Position numbers and translations under genes: made by a program. Positions 18,568 to 27,016 of a DNA stretch of 64,000 bases are shown piece after piece. Every line of letters starts with the position of its first letter. Position 1 is the first letter of the stretch. The stretch lies in the NCBI GenBank assembly GCA_937959395.1, contig CALGLR010000072.1, positions 1 through 64,000 on the forward strand. The letters are read 5' to 3'. The stretch is from an uncultured Flavobacteriaceae bacterium (lineage in GTDB: Bacteria > Bacteroidota > Bacteroidia > Flavobacteriales > Flavobacteriaceae). The notes beneath the pieces were generated by a model that saw only the letters and a program-made list of their open reading frames with translations, was not told the origin of the DNA and made no database searches.

Positions 18568-20874
18568 ATGAATCAAGACTATATAAAACCAAATGAGTGG
18601 TCTATAATCGAAGAAGGATTTGATGCAGATCGTGTAAAATCATCAGAAAGTTTATTTAGTATAGGTAACGGGGCTATGGGGCAACGTGCAAATTTTGAAG
18701 AACAGTATTCTGGACCTACATTTCAAGGTAGTTATATTGCTGGGGTTTATTATCCAGATAAAACTAGAGTAGGATGGTGGAAAAATGGGTATCCAGAGTA
18801 TTTTGCTAAAGTATTAAATGCGCCAAATTGGATTGGGATAAATGTTATAATTAATGACGAAACACTCGATTTATTTACTTGTAAAAAGGTAACGCAGTTT
18901 AGAAGAGAACTTAACATGAAAGAAGGTTGGTTATCTCGCTTATTTGTTGCGACATTAAAAAATAATATTGTAATAGAAGTTAAGACCAAACGTTTTCTAA
19001 GTTTAGATTCTGATGAAGTAGGTGCGATTAATTATGAAGTGACGCCTTTAAATGGAAATGCTAATATTGTTTTTCAACCTTATTTAGATTCAGGAATAAC
19101 CAATGAAGACACCAATTGGGATGATAAGTTTTGGGACACCTTAAATGTAAGCCATGAGAATCATCAAGCTTTCATTCAAGCCAAAACAATGAAAACCGAT
19201 TTTTACACCTGTACTTTTATGGAGTCTAAGGTCTTTATAAATGGTAATAGTGTGCTTATCGAACCTAATATTCATGCCGATGCAACAAATGCGTCTTTTA
19301 GTTATGAGTACGATGTAAAACAAGGAGAAACGTATACAATTCATAAATTAGGAGGTTACGTTGTAGATAGAAATCACGATAAGAACGAGTTAGTTTCTGT
19401 CGCAAAAAAAACGCTGCAAAACGCATTAAAAAAGGGGTTTCTAGGATTACTAGAAGAACAAAAAAGTGCCTGGGGTAAAATCTGGGAAATGGCAGATATT
19501 ACGATTGAAGGAGATGTTAAAGCACAACAAGGTATTCGTTTTAATATATTTCATCTCAATCAAACGTATTTAGGTAAAGATGCCAAATTAAACATAGGGC
19601 CTAAAGGTTTTACTGGAGAGAAATATGGAGGAAGTACCTATTGGGATACAGAGGCGTATTGCATCCCTTTTTATATGGCAACTAAAGACCAGAGTGTTGC
19701 TAAAAGCTTATTAGAATATAGATATCACCATTTAGATAAAGCGATAGAAAATGCAGAGAAGTTAGGTTTTAAAAACGGAGCCGCATTGTACCCTATGGTA
19801 ACAATGAATGGTGAAGAATGTCATAACGAGTGGGAAATTACCTTTGAAGAAATCCATAGAAACGGAGCCATTTCTTTTGCTATTTTTAATTATTATCGTT
19901 TTACAGGAGATTTCTCTTACATTCCAGAAATGGGATTAGAAGTGCTTATTGGAATTGCTAGATTTTGGCAACAACGCGCTACGTTTTCTTCAACTAAAAA
20001 CAAATATGTCATTTTAGGAGTTACAGGACCTAATGAGTATGAAAATAATGTAAATAATAATTGGTATACAAATTATATTGCGCAATGGTCCATAAATTAT
20101 GCTTTAGAATGTATAGATAAAGTTAAAGACGGTTACAAAAAAGACTTTAAAAGAATAGAATGTAAAACTAAAATTACCGATTCTGAATTAACAGTATGGA
20201 AAGACGTTGCTAATAATATGTATTTTCCATATTCAGAAGAAGAAAAAGTATTCTTACAGCATGATGGTTTTTTAGATAAAGAGTTAATTACAGTTTCAGA
20301 TTTACCAAAAACAGAACGACCAATAAATCAAAAATGGTCTTGGGATCGCATTTTACGATCGCCTTATATAAAACAAGCCGATACGTTACAAGGGTTCTAT
20401 TTCTTTGAAGATCATTTTTCAACGGAAGAATTAAAACGTCATTTCGATTTTTACGAACCGTATACTGTGCACGAAAGTTCATTATCGCCTTGTGTGCATA
20501 GTATTCAAGCTGCTAAATTGGGGCAAATGGATCAGGCTTATGAATTTTACTTAAGAACATCTCGTTTAGATTTAGACGATTATAATAAAGAAGTAGAAGA
20601 AGGTTTACATATTACTTCTATGGCAGGAACCTGGATGAGTATAGTAGAAGGATTTGGAGGAATGAGAGTTGTTAATGATAGGCTTAATTTTACGCCAAAA
20701 ATTCCTGCGGAATGGCAAGGTTATTCTTTTAAAGTAAATTTTAGAGATCAAATTTTAAATGTAAAAGTGACACAATCTGGAACAACTTTCGAAATTAATG
20801 GTAATGAGCCACTAATCATTATAGTTAATGAAAAACAAGTTGAAGTTATTCCAAATGAATTGATAATGGTTTAA
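18568..20874 (+). CDS. GH65 glycoside phosphorylase, probably maltose phosphorylase
   Basis: Cytosolic inverting phosphorylase of family GH65 with 768 residues, the usual length. It is expected to split maltose with phosphate into glucose and beta-glucose-1-phosphate. The family pattern is seen throughout: N-terminal beta-sandwich (FSIGNGAMGQRANFEE), the (alpha/alpha)6 barrel, and the catalytic segment ECHNEWEITFEEIHRNG (about 417-433) carrying the general acid, probably E423. No signal peptide is present. The neighbouring beta-phosphoglucomutase consumes its product. Kojibiose or trehalose phosphorylase are alternatives within GH65, but the transporter, amylases and SusCD favour maltose. Confidence 0.92.
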   Translation: MNQDYIKPNEWSIIEEGFDADRVKSSESLFSIGNGAMGQRANFEEQYSGPTFQGSYIAGVYYPDKTRVGWWKNGYPEYFAKVLNAPNWIGINVIINDETLDLFTCKKVTQFRRELNMKEGWLSRLFVATLKNNIVIEVKTKRFLSLDSDEVGAINYEVTPLNGNANIVFQPYLDSGITNEDTNWDDKFWDTLNVSHENHQAFIQAKTMKTDFYTCTFMESKVFINGNSVLIEPNIHADATNASFSYEYDVKQGETYTIHKLGGYVVDRNHDKNELVSVAKKTLQNALKKGFLGLLEEQKSAWGKIWEMADITIEGDVKAQQGIRFNIFHLNQTYLGKDAKLNIGPKGFTGEKYGGSTYWDTEAYCIPFYMATKDQSVAKSLLEYRYHHLDKAIENAEKLGFKNGAALYPMVTMNGEECHNEWEITFEEIHRNGAISFAIFNYYRFTGDFSYIPEMGLEVLIGIARFWQQRATFSSTKNKYVILGVTGPNEYENNVNNNWYTNYIAQWSINYALECIDKVKDGYKKDFKRIECKTKITDSELTVWKDVANNMYFPYSEEEKVFLQHDGFLDKELITVSDLPKTERPINQKWSWDRILRSPYIKQADTLQGFYFFEDHFSTEELKRHFDFYEPYTVHESSLSPCVHSIQAAKLGQMDQAYEFYLRTSRLDLDDYNKEVEEGLHITSMAGTWMSIVEGFGGMRVVNDRLNFTPKIPAEWQGYSFKVNFRDQILNVKVTQSGTTFEINGNEPLIIIVNEKQVEVIPNELIMV

Positions 20875-20910
20875 TGCAAATGAAACTAATTATAGATTTG
20901 TTATTAATTT

Positions 20911-21093
20911 GTCCCCTCGAGCACTTCGACTGCGCTCAGTACAGGCTCCATCGAGAGGTTTTCTGTCATAGAAGCATAAATAATGAGGAGGTCTCGACTT
21001 TAGCCCGTCTTGAGCGGAGTCGAAAGGCTCGGCCAGACATAGATAGTTGCGAAATAAGTTTACAAAGTACGACTTGTCTATTGACCTTTGTCA
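20911..21093. repeat. Large family A repeat unit between GH65 and GH31 genes
   Basis: It contains CACTTCGACTGCGCTCAGTA near 20922-20941, a CCTCGA/TCGAGAGG inverted pair and TTGAGCGGAGTCGAAAGG near 21010-21027. A block from about 21031 (CCAGACATAGAT...) is recognisably similar to 53590-53648 over some 60 nt. A 74-residue open frame through this repeat is not considered a gene. Confidence 0.65.
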
Positions 21094-21125
21094 ACTAAAT
21101 TAGATTATCATTTTAATCGATAATT

Positions 21126-23513
21126 ATGAAGAAAAGAATAGCATTTATAGCACTGTTTTTAGTGATTACGGTTTCATTTTCGCAAAATGTAAATCGTGTT
21201 TTTAAGAGTGCAGCATTTCAAGATGGGGAGTTCTTAGAAGTGCAAGTAAGTGATGGCGTTTATAGAATCAAGGTGTATACCAAAAATAGTGTAGAAACCA
21301 CTTTTATTCCTTTAAACGAGGCGTTTAAGAATCAATCTCATGCAGTGGTATTAACTCCAGAATATGCTAATGCCAGATATAGTAATGATTCTGAAAACGT
21401 CTATTTTAAAACGGAAGGAATTTCTATAACGATTAAAAAAGAACCGTTTCAAATTTCTTACGCTTATAAAGGAAAATCAATTATTTCTGAAAAAAAAGGG
21501 TACGTAAAAAACGATAGTTTAGAAACCATTCAGTTTAATCTGAAAAGTGATGAGGTTTTATATGGAGGAGGTGCTCGAGCATTAGGAATGAATAGACGTG
21601 GTAATCGTCTAGAATTATATAATAAAGCACATTACGGTTATGAAAACCGTAGTGCGTTAATGAACTTTACATTACCAATTGTACTGTCTTCTAAACAATA
21701 TATGGTTCATTTTGATAATGCTCCAATTGGTTTTTTAGATTTAGATAGTAAACACGATAATACATTAACCTACGAAACCATTTCTGGCAGAAAAACCTAT
21801 CAAGTTATTGCTGGGGATTCTTGGATGGAACTATTAGATAGTTACACCAATCTTACTGGAAAACAACCGTTGCCACCTCGTTGGACATTCGGTAATTTTG
21901 CAAGCCGGTTTGGATACCATTCACAAGCAGAGACAGAAGCAACTATAGCAAAATTTAAAGAAGAAAAAATACCTGTAGATGCTGTTATTTTAGATTTATA
22001 TTGGTTTGGGAAAACCATGAAAGGCACGATGGGTAATTTACAAGTTGAAAAAGATTCGTTTCCCGATTTTAAAGGCATGACATCTAAGTTTAAAAAGCAA
22101 GGTGTTAAAACAGTCGTAATTACTGAACCTTTTATCTTAAAAACGTCAAAACGATGGGAAGAAGCCGTAGAAAAAGAAGTGTTGGCTAAAGATTCTATAG
22201 GTAACCCATATCGCTATGATTTTTATTTTGGGAATACCGGATTAATAGATATTTATAATCCAAAAGGGAAGTCTTGGTTTTGGAACATTTATAAAGAGAT
22301 TGCCAATCTAGGAGTAGAAGGCGTATGGGGAGATTTAGGAGAACCAGAAGTGCATCCTTCAGATTTGCTACATGCGACAGGTACTGCAGATGAAGTTCAT
22401 AATATTTATGGCCACGATTGGGCGCGTTTAATTTATGAAGGGTATTCCAGCGATTACCCTAATAAACGCCCGTTCATTTTAATGCGAGCAGGAGCTGCAG
22501 GGTCACAACGCTTTGGTATGATTCCATGGTCTGGAGATGTAAATAGAACTTGGGGCGGATTACAAAGTCAAACAGAAATTGCATTACAAATGTCAATGCA
22601 AGGTTTGGCTTATATGCATAGTGATTTAGGAGGCTTTGCTGGAGCTAATTTGGATGACGAATTATATACGCGTTGGTTACAGTATGGCGTTTTTCAGCCT
22701 GTTTACAGACCACACGCTCAAGAAGAAGTGCCAGCCGAACCCGTTTTTAGGGAGCTTAAAACAAAAGCATTAGCAAAACAAGCTATAGAATTACGATATA
22801 AATTATTGCCTTATAATTATACGTTGGCTTTTCAAAACTCGCAAACAGGAGCACCACTAATGCGACCGTTATTATTTGAAGAAACGAATAACGAGCAAGT
22901 ATTAACGAATGCGTCAACCTATTTATGGGGAAATGATTTTTTAGTCACACCAATTACAGAAAAAGGAGCAACTTCAGTAAAAATGTATTTCCCAAAAACG
23001 AACCATTGGTTTAATTTTTATACCGATGAAAAAGTGACTGGTGGGCAAACAGAAAAAATTAAAACGAAAGAGAATAGTATTCCAACTTATGTAAGAGGAG
23101 GCGCGTTTATCCCTATGGCTAAACCCATGCAAAGTACAGATGAATATAAAGGCGCTATTTTCGATTTACATTACTATTTTGATGCTTCAGTAGCAAAAAG
23201 TAATCGTAAATTATATAACGACGATGGAAAAACCCGAAAGGCATTTGAGAAAGGGGATTACGAATTATTAGAATTTGAATCAGAAACTAAAAAAAATAGT
23301 TTAGTATTAGAATTTAAAGCCAAATTAGGATCTAATTATTCAATAACAACAAAAACGATTACTGTTGAAATTCATAATTTTCCAAAAGCACCGAAACGTG
23401 TTAAAGTGAATAAAAAAAACAAAGTATTTAATTGGGATGAAACTACAAAAAGGCTAACTTTTTCTATGAAATGGAATACATCAGAAAATAGTAAAGCAGT
23501 TTTGAAATTTTAA
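21126..23513 (+). CDS. Exported GH31 alpha-glucosidase
   Basis: Glycoside hydrolase family 31, most likely a periplasmic alpha-glucosidase removing glucose from maltodextrins. A signal peptide (1-20) is followed by the N-terminal beta-sandwich and the barrel. The nucleophile is D403 in GVWGDLGEPE, and the acid/base is D471 in PWSGDVNRTW. The GH31 motif HSDLGGF follows, and the proximal and distal C-terminal sandwiches complete a 795-residue protein. There is no type IX sorting domain, consistent with periplasmic location. It is in the same operon as GH65 upstream and the two GH13 genes downstream. Confidence 0.92.
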   Translation: MKKRIAFIALFLVITVSFSQNVNRVFKSAAFQDGEFLEVQVSDGVYRIKVYTKNSVETTFIPLNEAFKNQSHAVVLTPEYANARYSNDSENVYFKTEGISITIKKEPFQISYAYKGKSIISEKKGYVKNDSLETIQFNLKSDEVLYGGGARALGMNRRGNRLELYNKAHYGYENRSALMNFTLPIVLSSKQYMVHFDNAPIGFLDLDSKHDNTLTYETISGRKTYQVIAGDSWMELLDSYTNLTGKQPLPPRWTFGNFASRFGYHSQAETEATIAKFKEEKIPVDAVILDLYWFGKTMKGTMGNLQVEKDSFPDFKGMTSKFKKQGVKTVVITEPFILKTSKRWEEAVEKEVLAKDSIGNPYRYDFYFGNTGLIDIYNPKGKSWFWNIYKEIANLGVEGVWGDLGEPEVHPSDLLHATGTADEVHNIYGHDWARLIYEGYSSDYPNKRPFILMRAGAAGSQRFGMIPWSGDVNRTWGGLQSQTEIALQMSMQGLAYMHSDLGGFAGANLDDELYTRWLQYGVFQPVYRPHAQEEVPAEPVFRELKTKALAKQAIELRYKLLPYNYTLAFQNSQTGAPLMRPLLFEETNNEQVLTNASTYLWGNDFLVTPITEKGATSVKMYFPKTNHWFNFYTDEKVTGGQTEKIKTKENSIPTYVRGGAFIPMAKPMQSTDEYKGAIFDLHYYFDASVAKSNRKLYNDDGKTRKAFEKGDYELLEFESETKKNSLVLEFKAKLGSNYSITTKTITVEIHNFPKAPKRVKVNKKNKVFNWDETTKRLTFSMKWNTSENSKAVLKF

Positions 23514-23616
23514 AGAAGCACAGAATGAAACGAGCATGTTAAAAGTATTGTCGCCCAACGGAATGATTAATTGCGAACAGCATGTGACCATTGAAAAAAA
23601 TAATAGTTATAAACAC

Positions 23617-25293
23617 ATGAAAAATCTTTTAATACTAACACTAGCAGCTTGTTTTATTTTTTCATGTAAAAAAGAAGAAAAAGTAATGGCAGAAGTCATA
23701 AAGCAAGAATTAAAAACACCTTTTGTTTGGGAAGGTGCTAATTTATATTTCTTGTTAACCGATAGGTTTAACAATGGAAACCCGAACAATGATATTGTTT
23801 TAGATAGAACAAATAAAACAGCTGTTTTAAGAGGGTTTAAAGGTGGGGATTTACAAGGAATCACTCAAAAAATTAATGAAGGCTATTTTAATGATTTAGG
23901 TGTAAATGCAATATGGATGACACCTGTTGTAGAACAAATTCATGGAAGTGTAGATGAAGGTTCTGGTGTAACTTATGGATTTCATGGCTATTGGACTAAA
24001 GATTGGACGGCTATCGATCCTAATTATGGAACAAATACCGATTTAAAAGTATTAGTTGAAACGGCTCATAAAAATGGAATTCGAATTTTATTAGATGCTG
24101 TAATAAATCATACAGGGCCAGTTACTATGAAAGATCCAGTTTGGCCAAACGATTGGGTAAGAACAGGACCACAATGTACCTATAAAGATTACGAATCTAC
24201 AATACCGTGTACTTTAGTAAAAAACCTTCCAGATATTAAAACGGAAAGTAATGAAGACGTGTCACTTCCTCCTCATTTAGTGGCTAAATGGAAAAAAGAA
24301 GGGCGTTATAAGCAAGAAGTTGCAGAATTGGATGCTTTTTTTAAGCGCACAGGACATCCTAGAGCACCTCGTTTTTACATTATTAAATGGTTAACCGATT
24401 ATATAACTGAATATGGTATTGATGGTTATAGAGCAGATACCGTAAAACATGTTGAGGAACACGTTTGGCAAGAATTTAGAAATGAATGTGATTATGCTTT
24501 CGCAGAGTGGAAACGTAATAATGAGAGTTTAGTTTTAGATAACAACGATTTTTATTTAGCAGGTGAGGTTTATAATTATTCGATTTCTAATGGGAAAGCC
24601 TTCGATTTTGGAGATAAAAAAGTAAATTATTTCGACAAGGCATTTAATAGTTTAATCAACTTTGAATTTAAATGGAATGCAGCCCAAAAGCCTATTGAAG
24701 AATTCTTTCAATATTACGATTCAGCATTGCATTCTAACCTGAAAAATTATGGAGTAGTTAATTATTTAACGTCTCATGACGATGGACAACCTTTCGATAG
24801 AAATAGAGAGAAATCTTTTGAAGCTGGTACAAAATTGTTGTTAGCTCCTGGTATTTCACAAATTTATTATGGCGATGAATTGGCAAGGCCAATTAATATT
24901 AAAGAAGCCAATGGAGATGCAAGTTTGCGTTCATTTATGAACTGGGAAATGTTAAGTAAGAATGTGAAAACACAAGAGTTGCTGTCGCATTGGCAAAAAC
25001 TAGGTCAATTTAGAAGAGATCATCCAGCGGTAGGAGCAGGGACGCATCACATGATTTCGAAAACACCTTATATTTTTTATAGAAATTATGAGAAAAATGA
25101 ATTCAAGGACCGCGTTGTCGTTGGGTTAAATTTAAGCAAAGGAGAAAAAGTGATTGCCGTATCTACCGTTTTTAATGATGGTGAAAAACTACACGATAGG
25201 TATTCAAATCAAAATGTAGAAGTGAAAAATGGTAAAGTAACTATCACTTCAGAATTTGATATTGTACTATTAGAAAGCCTTTTGAAAAAGTAG
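23617..25293 (+). CDS. Lipoprotein GH13 alpha-amylase, MalS-like
   Basis: Periplasmic or outer membrane alpha-amylase. I choose the start at 23617 because MKNLLILTLAACFIFSCKK gives a proper lipoprotein signal (lipobox FFSC type, lipid on Cys 17), whereas the longer open frame from 23536 does not. The catalytic triad is intact: nucleophile D274 in GYRADTVKHV, acid E317 in LAGEVYN, and D388 in TSHDDG. The stretches EQIHGSVDEG, YGFHGYWTKDWT and LPDIKTES closely recall E. coli MalS. A small insertion lies between barrel elements 3 and 4. It is placed 100 nt after GH31 in the same operon. Confidence 0.92.
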   Translation: MKNLLILTLAACFIFSCKKEEKVMAEVIKQELKTPFVWEGANLYFLLTDRFNNGNPNNDIVLDRTNKTAVLRGFKGGDLQGITQKINEGYFNDLGVNAIWMTPVVEQIHGSVDEGSGVTYGFHGYWTKDWTAIDPNYGTNTDLKVLVETAHKNGIRILLDAVINHTGPVTMKDPVWPNDWVRTGPQCTYKDYESTIPCTLVKNLPDIKTESNEDVSLPPHLVAKWKKEGRYKQEVAELDAFFKRTGHPRAPRFYIIKWLTDYITEYGIDGYRADTVKHVEEHVWQEFRNECDYAFAEWKRNNESLVLDNNDFYLAGEVYNYSISNGKAFDFGDKKVNYFDKAFNSLINFEFKWNAAQKPIEEFFQYYDSALHSNLKNYGVVNYLTSHDDGQPFDRNREKSFEAGTKLLLAPGISQIYYGDELARPINIKEANGDASLRSFMNWEMLSKNVKTQELLSHWQKLGQFRRDHPAVGAGTHHMISKTPYIFYRNYEKNEFKDRVVVGLNLSKGEKVIAVSTVFNDGEKLHDRYSNQNVEVKNGKVTITSEFDIVLLESLLKK

Positions 25294-25330
25294 ATTTAAA
25301 TTCTGAATATATTAAAGTTATAATTAGAAT

Positions 25331-25356
25331 GTCTCCTTGAGCGCAGTCGAAAGGTT
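25331..25356. repeat. Family A repeat between the two GH13 genes
   Basis: TCCTTGAGCGCAGTCGAAAGG, a single-arm copy of the dispersed repeat, just upstream of the chosen start of the next gene. Confidence 0.6.
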
Positions 25357-25381
25357 TCTAAAAAAATCACAAATAAGAATC

Positions 25382-26815
25382 ATGAAAAAAGTAATTTGGT
25401 TAATAGTATTTACAAGTGTTTTAATGTCTTGCGCACAAGAGAAAAAGACTCCTGAATTGGCCCAAGAGATAAAAATTGAAAATGTAGAATTAACCGTAAC
25501 TCCAGAACTAATGGAAACAGGCATTATTTATGAAGCGAATATTCGTCAATACTCGCCAGAAGGAATATTTAAAGCCTTTACTAAAGACATTCCGCAGTTA
25601 AAACAATTGGGAGTGACTATTATTTGGTTAATGCCAATATTTCCAATTTCAGAAACCAAAAGAAAAGCAACTGGTGGCGAGGATAGTAAATTTGCTTCAG
25701 AGTTTCCTAAAGAAGAGCAAGCGAAGTACCTAGGAAGCTATTATGCTGTTAGTGATTTTAAGAAAATCAACCCAGAATTTGGAACCATTGAAGATTTTCG
25801 AGAATTAGTTAAAACAGCACATAATAATGGAATCTATATTATTTTAGATTGGGTGCCTAATCATACAGGTTGGGATCATACATGGTTAAAGACGAATCCA
25901 GAATTTTATACTCGAAATAAAAAAGGAGAAGTCATTCACCCTAAAGGTACCGATTGGACAGATGTTGCCGATTTAAATTACGATAACAAAGGATTGAGAG
26001 TTGAAATGGTAAAAGACATGTCGCATTGGATAGAAAATGAAGGCATAGATGGGTTTAGATGTGATGTTGCTAGTTCTGTACCTACGTTTTTTTGGGAGGA
26101 AGCCATACCACAATTAAGAGCTAAAAAAAGCATTTTTATGTTAGCTGAAGCTTGGGAACCAGAATTGTTTAAGAATAACTTATTTGATATGGGCTACGCA
26201 TGGGATGGACATCATGTAATGAATGCTTTAGCCAAAGGAGAGAAAAAAGTTAAAGCTTGGGATAATTATATTATTGAAAAGAGTGAGCGTTATGAAAATG
26301 ATGATATACTTATGAATTTTGTAACCAATCACGATGAAAATTCTTGGAATGGAACCATTAAAGAACGAATGGGAGAAGCAAGCCAAGCCATGACGGTTTT
26401 AAGTTATTTAACACGAGGAATGCCATTAATATATTCTGGACAAGAGTACGACTTAGATCACAAGCTCTTATTTTTTGAAAAAGATTCCTTTCCTCATGTT
26501 AAAGGAAGCACATGGAAGTTATTGGAACAATTAGGAGAATTAAAGCGTAAAAATAAGGCGTTACATGGTGGCAAAAATGCAGCTAAATATACTAAGATAG
26601 AGACGACTCTTAATAAATCTATTTTAGCTTTCTCTAGAGAAAAAGAAAATGATAAAGTCGTGTATATTTCTAATGTTTCAGATAAAGAAACAATCTTTTC
26701 AACTAAAGAGGCGGGGACGTATACCAACTATTTTAATAAGCAAATAATAGAATTAAACCCAGATAAAGAGTATACATTAAAACCTTTTGAATTTATGGTT
26801 TTAGTAAAGGATTAG
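25382..26815 (+). CDS. Lipoprotein GH13 alpha-glucan hydrolase
   Basis: Second lipoprotein GH13 enzyme, 477 residues from the chosen start at 25382 (MKKVIWLIVFTSVLMSC, lipid on Cys 17). An upstream ATG at 25337 falls inside a repeat and would spoil the signal. The catalytic residues are nucleophile D228 in GFRCDVAS, acid E256 in LAEAWEP and D318 in TNHDENSW. The compact barrel resembles bacterial alpha-amylases and oligo-glucosidases acting on short maltodextrins. A C-terminal beta domain ends in the usual LKPFEFMVLVK. It is the last gene of the plus-strand operon. Confidence 0.92.
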   Translation: MKKVIWLIVFTSVLMSCAQEKKTPELAQEIKIENVELTVTPELMETGIIYEANIRQYSPEGIFKAFTKDIPQLKQLGVTIIWLMPIFPISETKRKATGGEDSKFASEFPKEEQAKYLGSYYAVSDFKKINPEFGTIEDFRELVKTAHNNGIYIILDWVPNHTGWDHTWLKTNPEFYTRNKKGEVIHPKGTDWTDVADLNYDNKGLRVEMVKDMSHWIENEGIDGFRCDVASSVPTFFWEEAIPQLRAKKSIFMLAEAWEPELFKNNLFDMGYAWDGHHVMNALAKGEKKVKAWDNYIIEKSERYENDDILMNFVTNHDENSWNGTIKERMGEASQAMTVLSYLTRGMPLIYSGQEYDLDHKLLFFEKDSFPHVKGSTWKLLEQLGELKRKNKALHGGKNAAKYTKIETTLNKSILAFSREKENDKVVYISNVSDKETIFSTKEAGTYTNYFNKQIIELNPDKEYTLKPFEFMVLVKD

Positions 26816-27016
26816 ATTATTTCTTTTTACTTTAAAATTTATGTCAATAAGCTTATAATTTCACGACTAACATCACTAGGTGTTGAAATTGCTGTAAAAT
26901 AGAATAATAATTTCTTCTTCATATAAAGGAAAAATGGATGTTTTATTTCGGTCATTTCAATGACTAATGGTGTAATATTATAATTTCGTAAATTTAGAGA
27001 TGTAAAAGATTGTAGT

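Noticed and set aside
20874-21098. Open frame of 74 codons between GH65 and GH31 genes
   Set aside because: It runs through family A repeats whose copies elsewhere are noncoding; the predicted protein has no domain and the start overlaps the GH65 stop.
23536-23616. Longer N-terminus of the MalS-like amylase
   Set aside because: The extra 27 residues would bury the lipoprotein signal that begins at 23617.
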